From: Pseudolysobacter sp.
GTDB taxonomy: Bacteria > Pseudomonadota > Gammaproteobacteria > Xanthomonadales > Rhodanobacteraceae
Direction of reading: 5' to 3'
Assembly: GCA_025351985.1 (NCBI GenBank)
Contig: JANXUW010000093.1
Location: forward strand, 1-5,189
DNA length: 5,189 nucleotides
Positions within the stretch are counted from its first letter, which is position 1. Each line of letters starts with the position of its first letter. Below are positions 1-5,189 of this stretch, piece after piece. The position numbers and the translations under genes are program-made. The notes below the pieces were generated by a model. The model was not told the origin of the DNA. It saw only the letters and a program-made list of their open reading frames with translations, and did no database searches.

Positions 1-731
1 GCGACGCACCAGAAGACCACGTGAATGAGCGCGAGCGTGGCCCACATCAGCCACGTTGCCTTGACGGTCCGCGCGAGGACGGTGCGCCCCCAGGCGTCGA
101 GCGGGTCAGCGCTCGTCACCGCCCGCGAGGTCCAGAGTCCGGCGGCGCAGAGAGAGAAGAGCCAGAGCGCGATGAGAGCGCTGGTGCGGGTCGGATCACC
201 CTGGCTCAACCCGTGCGGCAGCACCGCGAGCCCGAGCGCGCCGAACGCTGCGACGGAGGCCGCCGAGCGGGACAGTCGCACCCGCATCGCCCACGCGAGC
301 GCATGGAGCTTGACGACGAAGACGACGAGCCACGCCAGCGCTGCGAGCTCACCGGCGAACCCGAGGTAGACCGAACGCTCGGTGAACAGCGTCAGATCGC
401 ACTGGTAAAGGGCCGTGATCAGCGCCAGCATCACCGCGGGTCGCCGCTGCCCGAGGCGCGTCAGCAGCGCCGCGCCGGCGATCAACACCGCCGCATAGAC
501 CTCGGCGATCACCGGGATGGCGCCGACCTCGGGGCTCATCGTGCCCTGGTCGGCCTGGCCCCGCGAGATCATCATCAGGCCGCCGAGCACGAGCAGCGCG
601 CTGACGAGATAGAGCGGGTTGTACTCCACGAACCAGCGATAGAGGAGCCGTCGCGTCGCCGAGCCGGGGGGCCTCGCTCGGGGGGCTTCACTCGCGCCGT
701 CGCCGTCAGGGATCGCGCTTTCCATGGGCAT
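1..731 (-). CDS. Multi-pass membrane protein of unknown function, bacterial, C-terminus cut by window edge
   Basis: The frame is open from an ATG at 731-729 down to base 1 without a stop, giving 243 complete codons plus two bases. The first ~26 residues are polar and rich in Pro, Ala and Arg, with no signal peptide. A basic stretch (ATRRLLYRWF, about 25-34) then leads into hydrophobic segments at roughly 39-56, 73-92, 98-116, 122-146, 157-172, 183-201 and 224-242, so about six or seven membrane helices in the inner membrane. NPLYLVSALLVLGG at 38-51 starts the first helix. The start at 731 is preferred over the ATG at 725 because GGAG lies five bases upstream of it. Codon third positions are nearly all G or C, as in real genes of high-GC bacteria, while the opposite-strand frames give low-complexity Arg/Glu/His-rich products. 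I do not recognise the family and see no catalytic motif. Resemblance to uncharacterised myxobacterial membrane proteins is only an impression. Its origin differs from everything after base ~864. Confidence 0.8.
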   Translation of the reverse strand, partial: MPMESAIPDGDGASEAPRARPPGSATRRLLYRWFVEYNPLYLVSALLVLGGLMMISRGQADQGTMSPEVGAIPVIAEVYAAVLIAGAALLTRLGQRRPAVMLALITALYQCDLTLFTERSVYLGFAGELAALAWLVVFVVKLHALAWAMRVRLSRSAASVAAFGALGLAVLPHGLSQGDPTRTSALIALWLFSLCAAGLWTSRAVTSADPLDAWGRTVLARTVKATWLMWATLALIHVVFWCV

Positions 732-732
732 T

Positions 733-756
733 TCTTCTCCAGGTCTCCAGATCTCC
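733..756 (-). promoter_or_regulatory. Tandem GGAG units including the ribosome binding site of the membrane protein gene
   Basis: Read on the minus strand, three consecutive 8-base units GGAGATCT (756-749), GGAGACCT (748-741) and GGAGAAGA (740-733) lie directly before the ATG at 731. The nearest GGAG (740-737) is five bases from that ATG, a usable Shine-Dalgarno spacing, and this decides the start. The two farther GGAG copies are too distant to serve this ATG. They may be a chance short duplication or alternative docking sites. Confidence 0.5.
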
Positions 757-805
757 GGCGCTCCGCCTCGCTCGCGCACAGGCGCTGAGGCGATCGGAGC
801 ACGGG

Positions 806-841
806 CCGATTGCAGCTCGATTGCACCCCGAGAGCAATCGG
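806..841. repeat. Inverted repeat upstream of the bacterial gene
   Basis: CCGATTGC at 806-813 is the reverse complement of GCAATCGG at 834-841. A second copy, CGATTGC at 818-824, can pair with the same right arm (GCAATCG, 834-840) across a 9-base loop, so two alternative hairpins share one arm. There is no T-run after it on either strand, so it is not a typical intrinsic terminator. It lies 75-110 bases upstream of the start at 731, where an operator or the end of a neighbouring transcript could be. The function is unknown. Confidence 0.35.
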
Positions 842-859
842 TGTGCCGAGCGCGCGTCG

Positions 860-885
860 ACGAGTTCAAATCCCTTTTTCATTAT
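860..885. other. Junction between GC-rich bacterial and AT-rich mitochondrial sequence (probable chimeric join)
   Basis: Left of about 863 the sequence is GC-rich (for example GCGCGCGTCGACGAG up to 864). Right of about 865 it is AT-rich and stays so to the end of the window. Gene content changes at the same point, from a high-GC bacterial gene to mitochondrial tRNA and respiratory genes. No transposase, integrase, target-site duplication or long repeat flanks the point. An assembly or library join is the likeliest cause. The exact breakpoint cannot be fixed to better than about ten bases. Confidence 0.85.
864..884 (+). tRNA. Possible 3' end of a truncated mitochondrial tRNA
   Basis: G at 864, TTCAAAT at 865-871 and C at 872 match the universal T-arm pattern (G53, T-loop TTCRANY, C61). 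CCCTT (872-876) would be the 3' T-stem, TTTCATT (877-883) the 3' acceptor strand and A884 the discriminator, ending five bases before trnR. The upstream bases 860-864 (ACGAG) pair at only three of five positions with CCCTT, so the 5' part of the tRNA is missing and replaced by bacterial sequence. The identity cannot be told without the anticodon. The match is short and could be chance. Confidence 0.35.
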
Positions 886-889
886 TAAA

Positions 890-963
890 GCATTTTTAGC
901 TCAGTTGGACAGAGCAACAGTTTTCTAAACTGATGGTCATAGGTTCGAATCCTATAAAATGTA
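890..963 (+). tRNA. trnR: tRNA-Arg (anticodon TCT), mitochondrial
   Basis: A full 74-base cloverleaf can be drawn by hand. The acceptor is GCATTTT (890-896) with AAAATGT (956-962) and discriminator A963. The D-stem is GCTC/GAGC (899-902 with 912-915), with GG in the loop. The anticodon stem is 917-921 with 929-933 and the loop is TTTCTAA (922-928), giving anticodon TCT at 924-926. The T-arm is ATAGG/CCTAT around TTCGAAT (944-950). It reads AGA and AGG, and AGA is a frequent Arg codon in the downstream genes. The 1:72 pair is G-U, and the top anticodon-stem pair (917/933) is an A-A mismatch. CCA is not encoded. nad4 starts four bases later. Confidence 0.93.
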
Positions 964-967
964 ACTC

Positions 968-2440
968 ATGTTAAACATAAATAATTTATTATTATACATT
1001 TTATTATTTCCACTTTCCGGAATTTTGGTATTAATTTTTATACCTTCAAAAGAAGAACACTTGCTTAAAATTGTTGCATTAAACTCAACTTTTTTATCAT
1101 TTTTTTGTTCTATACTTATTTGGTTTTTTTTTAATAAATCTTTCGGTTCTTTTCAATTTGTAACTAAAATTAATTGGTTTCCTGAATTAAATTTAAGTTT
1201 TACTTTAGGGTTAGATGGTATTTCACTATTTTTTTTATTGTTAACTACTTTGTTGATACCTTTGTGTTTATTAACTAGTTGGAACAGTGTTACAACACAT
1301 TTAAAAGAGTTTTTAATAGCGTTTTTAATTTTAGAATTTTTTTTAATTGGTGCTTTTTGTGTTTTAGATTTATTATTATTTTATATCTTTTTTGAAAGTG
1401 TTTTAATTCCGATGTTTTTAATTGTGGGTATTTGGGGATCCAGAGACAGAGAAATACTAGCTGCTTATTATTTTTTTTTATACACTTTATTAGGATCCGT
1501 TTTAATGTTATTATCTATTATATATATTTATTCTCAAGTAGGAACTACAAATTATGAAGTTCTTTTAACTTTTTCATTTTCTGAATTGGAACAAAAATTT
1601 TTATGGTTTACATTCTTTTTAGCGTTTGCAAGTAAAGTTCCTATGGTTCCTGTTCATTTATGGCTTCCTGAAGCTCATGTAGAAGCTCCAACGTCCGGTT
1701 CTGTAATTTTAGCAGGAGTTCTTTTAAAATTGGGAACTTATGGATTTATAAGATTTTCTTTACCATTATTTCCCTTTGCTTCTTTTTTTTTCACACCATT
1801 AGTTTATACAGTAGCACTAATAGGTATTATCTATACCTCATTCACAGCAATTCGGCAATCAGATTTTAAACGAATTATAGCTTATACGTCTATTGCTCAC
1901 ATGAATTTAGTAATTTTAGGAATTTTTAGTTTTAATACGATCGGGATTGAAGGTGCTATTCTACAAAGTTTAAGTCATGGTTTTGTAGCTAGTGCTCTTT
2001 TTTTAGTTATTGGTGTTGTATATGATCGTTATAAAACTCGACTTGTTCAGTATTATGGAGGTTTAGCTTCTGTTATGCCACTTTACATTTTTATATTTTT
2101 ATTTTTTACTTTAGCTAATATTAGTTTTCCAGGAACAAGTAGTTTTGTAGGGGAATTTTTAATTTTAATAGGATCTTTTCAAGTAAATACTACAATCACA
2201 TTTTTAGGAGCAACTAGTGTTGTTATTGGAGGTGCCTACTCGTTGTGGCTATTTAATAGAATTGCTTATGGAAATATAAAAACTCAATATACAACAAAAT
2301 TTTTAGATTTAAGTTTAAGGGAAGTAGTAGTGTTTGGGCCATTATTAATTGGAACTTTACTAGTTGGAGTTTATCCTAATTTTTTTTTAACTTCTATACA
2401 TAGTAGTGTGAATAATTTAATTGAGTTATTGTATTTTTAA
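968..2440 (+). CDS. nad4: NADH dehydrogenase subunit 4 (complex I, mitochondrial)
   Basis: This 490-residue, highly hydrophobic protein is the Nad4/NuoM antiporter-like subunit of the complex I membrane arm in the mitochondrial inner membrane, where it takes part in proton pumping. The length is typical of protist and plant Nad4. Family marks are visible in order: LGLDGISLFF (80-89), FFESVLIPMF (141-150) with the conserved Glu143, FASKVPMVPVHLWLPEAHVE (220-239) with the conserved Lys223 and the His/Glu pair, APTSGSVILAGVLLKLGTYG just after it, KRIIAYTSIAHMN (301-313), and FVGEFL (393-398) with Glu396. About 14 membrane helices are expected for the family, and hydrophobic segments fill the length. 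The ATG at 968 lies four bases after trnR, and the TAA stop shares its last base with the rps13 ATG. No internal TGA occurs. Leu is mostly TTA and Phe mostly TTT, which gives long T-runs. The identification is secure. Confidence 0.97.
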   Translation: MLNINNLLLYILLFPLSGILVLIFIPSKEEHLLKIVALNSTFLSFFCSILIWFFFNKSFGSFQFVTKINWFPELNLSFTLGLDGISLFFLLLTTLLIPLCLLTSWNSVTTHLKEFLIAFLILEFFLIGAFCVLDLLLFYIFFESVLIPMFLIVGIWGSRDREILAAYYFFLYTLLGSVLMLLSIIYIYSQVGTTNYEVLLTFSFSELEQKFLWFTFFLAFASKVPMVPVHLWLPEAHVEAPTSGSVILAGVLLKLGTYGFIRFSLPLFPFASFFFTPLVYTVALIGIIYTSFTAIRQSDFKRIIAYTSIAHMNLVILGIFSFNTIGIEGAILQSLSHGFVASALFLVIGVVYDRYKTRLVQYYGGLASVMPLYIFIFLFFTLANISFPGTSSFVGEFLILIGSFQVNTTITFLGATSVVIGGAYSLWLFNRIAYGNIKTQYTTKFLDLSLREVVVFGPLLIGTLLVGVYPNFFLTSIHSSVNNLIELLYF

Positions 2441-2790
2441 TGATTTACATATTTGAATCTAAAATACCAGATGAAAAATCGGTATTTTTCGCTCTAACAT
2501 ATATTTATGGAATAAATAATTCAACATCAAATTTAATTTGTAAAAAATTAGGATTTTCAAAGAACCTTAAAGTTAGAAATTTATCAAATGAACAAATTAA
2601 TAAACTAGTAAAAATATTAGAATCTTTGAGTGTTCCATTAGGAAATAACTTAAAAAAATTAAAACAAGTAAATTTTAAAAAACTTATTTCTATAAAATCA
2701 TACAGAGGACTTCGAAAAACATATGGTTTACCTGTTAGAGGGCAGCGAACTCATACTAATGCGAGAACTGCAAGAAAAAGATTATTATAA
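2440..2790 (+). CDS. rps13: Ribosomal protein S13 (uS13), mitochondrial small subunit
   Basis: This 116-residue basic protein is uS13, which sits in the head of the small ribosomal subunit and contacts the P-site tRNA and the large subunit. The length equals that usual for bacterial and plant mitochondrial S13. The N-terminus (IPDEKSVFFALTYIYGI, 9-25) is the conserved start of the helix-two-turn-helix region. The C-terminal tail carries the hallmark SYRGLRKTYGLPVRGQRTHT (87-106) followed by NARTARK (107-113), the basic rRNA- and tRNA-binding extension. The ATG overlaps the nad4 stop by one base (TAATG), so the two are surely co-transcribed. In bacteria and many gene-rich mitochondria rps13 lies in a ribosomal protein cluster near rps11; here it stands alone between two complex I genes. 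Lys is mostly AAA, and composition matches its neighbours. Confidence 0.96.
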   Translation: MIYIFESKIPDEKSVFFALTYIYGINNSTSNLICKKLGFSKNLKVRNLSNEQINKLVKILESLSVPLGNNLKKLKQVNFKKLISIKSYRGLRKTYGLPVRGQRTHTNARTARKRLL

Positions 2791-2805
2791 ATCTATTAAG
2801 TAATT

Positions 2806-3210
2806 ATGAGACATTATATAAATTTAATTGGATATTCAACAAATAACTCGTTAGTAAAACAAGAGTATTTAATCATTTTAATATTTTTATTAATCGCTGT
2901 AGCATTAACAATAGTTATTATTGGTGCTTCTTATTTTTTAGCGAGACAAAATCCAGAAGTAGAAAAGTTATCTGCGTATGAATGTGGATTTGAACCCTAT
3001 GAAGATTCTCGGCATACTTTTGATGTTCGATTTTGCGTTATTGCCATTTTATTTATTATCTTTGATATTGAAATAATGTTTTTAATTCCATGGTGTGTTT
3101 CGATCTCTAAATTAGATTTATTAGGCTTTTGGTCAATGATTGATTTTTTAATTGAGTTAGGAATAGGATTTTTTTATGTTTGGTATGTAAAAGCCTTAGA
3201 TTGGCACTAA
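2806..3210 (+). CDS. nad3: NADH dehydrogenase subunit 3 (complex I, mitochondrial)
   Basis: Nad3/NuoA is a small three-helix subunit of the complex I membrane arm, next to the quinone cavity. Marks seen: the first helix at about 21-45, then the loop with YECGFEPYEDSRHTFDVRF (58-76), in which Cys60 corresponds to the loop cysteine used to follow the active/deactive transition in mammals. Next are AILFIIFDIEI (80-90) with the conserved acidic pair in the second helix, IPW (94-96), and the third helix from about 107, ending VKALDWH. At 134 residues it is about 15 longer than the usual ~118, and the excess is a polar N-terminal stretch (1-19) before the first helix. ATG 2806 is the only ATG before the first helix. 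Either the extension is real or a non-ATG start nearer 2860 is used. It follows rps13 by 15 bases. Confidence 0.96.
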   Translation: MRHYINLIGYSTNNSLVKQEYLIILIFLLIAVALTIVIIGASYFLARQNPEVEKLSAYECGFEPYEDSRHTFDVRFCVIAILFIIFDIEIMFLIPWCVSISKLDLLGFWSMIDFLIELGIGFFYVWYVKALDWH

Positions 3211-3258
3211 AAGAGTTAAGTATTGCGAAAATTAAGCTTAATTAGAATAAGTTTTTAA
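3211..3258. repeat. nad3-cox2 spacer with a 14-base perfect palindrome
   Basis: This is the longest spacer in the mitochondrial part (48 bases). It contains AATTAAGCTTAATT at 3230-3243, identical to its own reverse complement. No tRNA can be folded from the spacer. In such an AT-rich background a palindrome of this length can arise by chance. If functional, it could mark a transcript processing or end point ahead of cox2, or a small hairpin. Confidence 0.4.
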
Positions 3259-4068
3259 ATGATTCAAAATTTAACTAAAGTATTAAACTTTGCGACAGAT
3301 CTTCTAATTTCTTTTAATTGGTTAGGAGATGCTGCTTCGAGATACCAATTAGGATTTCAAGATCCTGCAACTACAACAATGGAGGGTATTTTTTTATTTA
3401 ATCTTCATTTGTTATTTGTAATTATTAGTATTGTATTATTAGTAGGTTGGTTATTAGTATCTATAATTACTAACTTTACTGAAGTTGATAACAGTCAAGT
3501 GGCAAATTTTACTCACTCAAATACAATTGAAATTATTTGGACTTCTATTCCTGCATTTATTTTATTAAGTTTAGCGTCACCTTCTTTTTCTTTACTGTAT
3601 AGCTTAGATGAAATTTCAAATCCAGAGTTAACTCTAAAAATTTTAGGCCATCAATGGTATTGGAGTTATGAAATTTCAGATTTTAATTCTTGTTCAAAAA
3701 CACACAATTTAAAATATTCTAGTTATATGCTTTCTAATGAAACTTTAAAAGAAAGTACTACAATGGGATATTTTAGAGTTCTTGAAACAAATAAAAGAGT
3801 TGTATTACCAACTAATACCCATTTAAGATTACTAATTACTGCTGTAGATGTATTACATAGTTGGACTATTCCTTCTTTCGGTGTTAAAGTTGATGCTTGT
3901 CCTGGAAGATTAAATCAAGCCAATCTATTTATAAAACGTTTTGGTTTATTTTTTGGTCAATGTAGTGAAATTTGTGGCGTAAATCATGGATTTATGCCAA
4001 TTGTATTAATGGCAATTCCAACCGCACAATATCATTACTTAATTATGACTAATTTAAAATTTAATTAA
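3259..4068 (+). CDS. cox2: Cytochrome c oxidase subunit 2 (complex IV, mitochondrial)
   Basis: Cox2 takes electrons from cytochrome c through the binuclear CuA centre and passes them to Cox1. The 269-residue length is close to plant and protist Cox2. After a short N-terminal region come two membrane helices (about 44-72 and 88-113) and then the intermembrane-space cupredoxin domain. The aromatic motif GHQWYWSYE (130-138) is intact. All CuA ligands can be placed: His200 in DVLHSW, Cys235, Glu237, Cys239 and His243 in CSEICGVNH (235-243), and Met246 in FMP. The loop between the aromatic motif and SYML (155-158) is about six residues longer than in human, as in plants. Cys214 occurs in DACPGRLNQ, where animals and plants have Ile or Val. 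The gene is complete, not split, and has no intron. trnI begins seven bases after the TAA. Confidence 0.97.
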   Translation: MIQNLTKVLNFATDLLISFNWLGDAASRYQLGFQDPATTTMEGIFLFNLHLLFVIISIVLLVGWLLVSIITNFTEVDNSQVANFTHSNTIEIIWTSIPAFILLSLASPSFSLLYSLDEISNPELTLKILGHQWYWSYEISDFNSCSKTHNLKYSSYMLSNETLKESTTMGYFRVLETNKRVVLPTNTHLRLLITAVDVLHSWTIPSFGVKVDACPGRLNQANLFIKRFGLFFGQCSEICGVNHGFMPIVLMAIPTAQYHYLIMTNLKFN

Positions 4069-4075
4069 TTATTAA

Positions 4076-4149
4076 AAGCCTATAGCTCAGCTGGTTAGAG
4101 CATGTGCCTGATAAGTGCAAGGTCAGTAGTTCAAGTCTACTTAGGCTTA
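4076..4149 (+). tRNA. trnI: tRNA-Ile (anticodon GAT), mitochondrial
   Basis: A full 74-base cloverleaf can be drawn. The acceptor is AAGCCTA (4076-4082) with TAGGCTT (4142-4148), all Watson-Crick, with discriminator A4149. The D-stem is GCTC/GAGC (4085-4088 with 4098-4101), with GG in the loop. The anticodon stem is TGTGC/GTGCA (4103-4107 with 4115-4119) with two G-U pairs, and the loop CTGATAA (4108-4114) gives anticodon GAT at 4110-4112. The T-arm is AGTAG/CTACT around TTCAAGT (4130-4136). It reads ATT and ATC; the many ATA codons here need another tRNA, outside this window. The first pair is A-U rather than the common G-C. CCA is not encoded. Confidence 0.94.
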
Positions 4150-4162
4150 ATAAATTTTTTAA

Positions 4163-5189
4163 ATGGGTTTAAAAAAAAAAAATTTAATTAAAAAAGTAAA
4201 AAATTTTACTTTAAATTTCGGACCGCAGCATCCTGCTGCACATGGCGTTCTTAGATTAATATTAGAATTAAAAGGAGAAACTGTTGTAAAAGCAACTCCT
4301 CATATAGGTTTATTACATAGAGGAACTGAAAAACTTATAGAATATAAAAATTATTTACAAGCTTTACCTTATTTCGATCGTTTAGATTATGTTTCTATGT
4401 TAGCTCAAGAACATTCTTTTTGCTTAGCAGTTGAAAAATTAACAAATTGTAAAATTCCTAAACGTGCTCAATATATTCGTGTTATTTTTGCTGAAATAAC
4501 TAGAATTTTAAATCATTTATTAGCTGTAGGCTGCCATGCGATGGATGTTGGAGCTATGACACCTATGCTTTGGGCTTTTGAAGAACGTGAAAAATTGATG
4601 GAATTTTATGAAAGAGTTTCGGGAGCAAGGATGCACGCCGCTTATTTTAGACCTGGTGGAGTTCATTCAGATATTCCTATAGGCTTATTATCAGATATTT
4701 ATATTTTTATTGAACAATTTAATGTTAAATTAATTGAAATTGAAGAAATGTTATCTGAAAATAGAATATGGAAACAAAGATTAGTAGATATTGGTGTTGT
4801 TTCAGCAAAAGATGCTATGGATTGGGGATTTAGTGGTGTAATGCTTAGAGGCTCAGGTTTAAATTGGGATTTACGAAAAAGCCAACCTTATGAAATTTAC
4901 AATGAGTTAGATTTTACAATTCCAGTAGGTTATAATGGTGATTGTTATGATCGGTATTTAGTGCGAGTTGAAGAAATGAAACAATCTTTACATATAATTC
5001 ACCAATGTTTAAACAAAATACCACAAGGATTAATTAAAACTTCAGATAATAAGATTTGTCCTCCCACAAAAACAGAAATAAAGCAGTCAATGGAAGCACT
5101 AATTCATCATTTTAAAATTTATACAAGTGGAATAAATGTTCCAACGGGGGAAACTTATATAGGAACTGAAGCTCCAAAAGGAGAATTTG
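4163..5189 (+). CDS. nad7: NADH dehydrogenase subunit 7 (complex I 49 kDa subunit), 3' end cut by window edge
   Basis: Nad7 (NuoD, NDUFS2) forms most of the quinone-binding site of complex I in the matrix arm. The frame is open from ATG 4163 to the edge, giving 342 codons plus one base. The visible protein ends at EAPKGEF, so about 55 residues are missing compared with bovine NDUFS2. Motifs in order: [15 protein letters not shown] (18-32), [10 protein letters not shown] (49-58), [13 protein letters not shown] (67-79), then [53 protein letters not shown], and [14 protein letters not shown] near 4934-4978. By spacing, His27 and Tyr76 match the quinone-contacting His59 and Tyr108 of the bovine protein. 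A run of 12 A (4171-4182) near the start encodes Lys residues and keeps frame. It follows trnI by 13 bases. No intron is seen. In animals the gene is nuclear, so its presence here points to a protist, plant or algal mitochondrion. Confidence 0.97.
   Translation, partial: MGLKKKNLIKKVKNFTLNFGPQHPAAHGVLRLILELKGETVVKATPHIGLLHRGTEKLIEYKNYLQALPYFDRLDYVSMLAQEHSFCLAVEKLTNCKIPKRAQYIRVIFAEITRILNHLLAVGCHAMDVGAMTPMLWAFEEREKLMEFYERVSGARMHAAYFRPGGVHSDIPIGLLSDIYIFIEQFNVKLIEIEEMLSENRIWKQRLVDIGVVSAKDAMDWGFSGVMLRGSGLNWDLRKSQPYEIYNELDFTIPVGYNGDCYDRYLVRVEEMKQSLHIIHQCLNKIPQGLIKTSDNKICPPTKTEIKQSMEALIHHFKIYTSGINVPTGETYIGTEAPKGEF

Noticed and set aside
25..369. Second plus-strand open frame of 114 codons
   Set aside because: It is also antisense to the membrane protein gene, Ala/Ser/Arg-rich, with no recognisable motif or ribosome binding site.
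21..788. Long plus-strand open frame of 255 codons in the GC-rich part
   Set aside because: The product is a low-complexity Arg/Glu/His/Pro-rich chain with no domain. It lies opposite a minus-strand frame with strong high-GC codon bias, a ribosome binding site and a clear membrane-protein pattern. It is a shadow frame common in GC-rich DNA.
575..826. Minus-strand frame of 83 codons
   Set aside because: It overlaps the start of the membrane protein gene in another frame and gives an Arg/Ser-rich product without family features.
806..841. Intrinsic terminator
   Set aside because: The stem is only 7-8 pairs and no T-run follows it on either strand.
1100..1800. Long T-runs as transcription terminators
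   Set aside because: They lie inside nad4 and are Phe and Leu codons (TTT, TTA) of a hydrophobic protein in an AT-rich genome.
3211..3258. Hidden tRNA gene between nad3 and cox2
   Set aside because: The spacer is only 48 bases and lacks a T-arm or a D-arm pattern.
968..4068. Nuclear copy of mitochondrial DNA (numt)
   Set aside because: All four complete protein genes are intact with full catalytic residues, and both tRNAs fold. Decay expected of a nuclear copy is absent.

Overview
The window is a chimera of two unlike DNAs. Bases 1 to about 863 are GC-rich bacterial sequence. From about 864 to the end the sequence is very AT-rich, compact protist-type mitochondrial DNA. The switch happens within a few bases, around 860-880, and sits beside what looks like the 3' part of a tRNA. 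The simplest reading is a metagenomic assembly join between a GC-rich bacterium and the mitochondrial genome of a free-living microbial eukaryote. A natural insertion is possible but needs read-level proof.

Bacterial part (1-863): one real gene is visible. It lies on the minus strand, starts at 731 and runs off the left edge. It encodes a hydrophobic protein with about six or seven membrane segments and no function I can recognise. Its upstream region holds three tandem GGAG-type units, the nearest of which is a good ribosome binding site, and an inverted repeat at 806-841. Codon third positions are almost all G or C, so this is a high-GC bacterium. A myxobacterium-like source is only an impression.

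Mitochondrial part (864-5189): all genes are on the plus strand and tightly packed, in the order [tRNA 3' fragment?] - trnR(ucu) - nad4 - rps13 - nad3 - cox2 - trnI(gau) - nad7 (3' truncated by the window edge). Spacers are 4 to 48 bases, and nad4 and rps13 overlap by one base (TAATG). Nad3, Nad4 and Nad7 are subunits of respiratory complex I, in the membrane arm (Nad3, Nad4) and the quinone-binding arm (Nad7). Cox2 carries the CuA centre of complex IV. Rps13 is a small-subunit mitoribosomal protein. The two tRNAs serve organellar translation. Mitochondrially encoded rps13 and nad7 rule out animals and typical fungi and fit a protist or algal mitochondrion. No TGA codon occurs inside the reading frames, Trp is TGG, ATA falls at conserved Ile positions and AGA at conserved Arg positions, so the standard code fits. 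I cannot name the lineage; stramenopiles, cryptophytes and other gene-rich protists remain open.

I found no mobile element, CRISPR array or new defence-like system. The main points of interest are the abrupt junction, the gene order with a detached rps13, and the unrecognised bacterial membrane protein.
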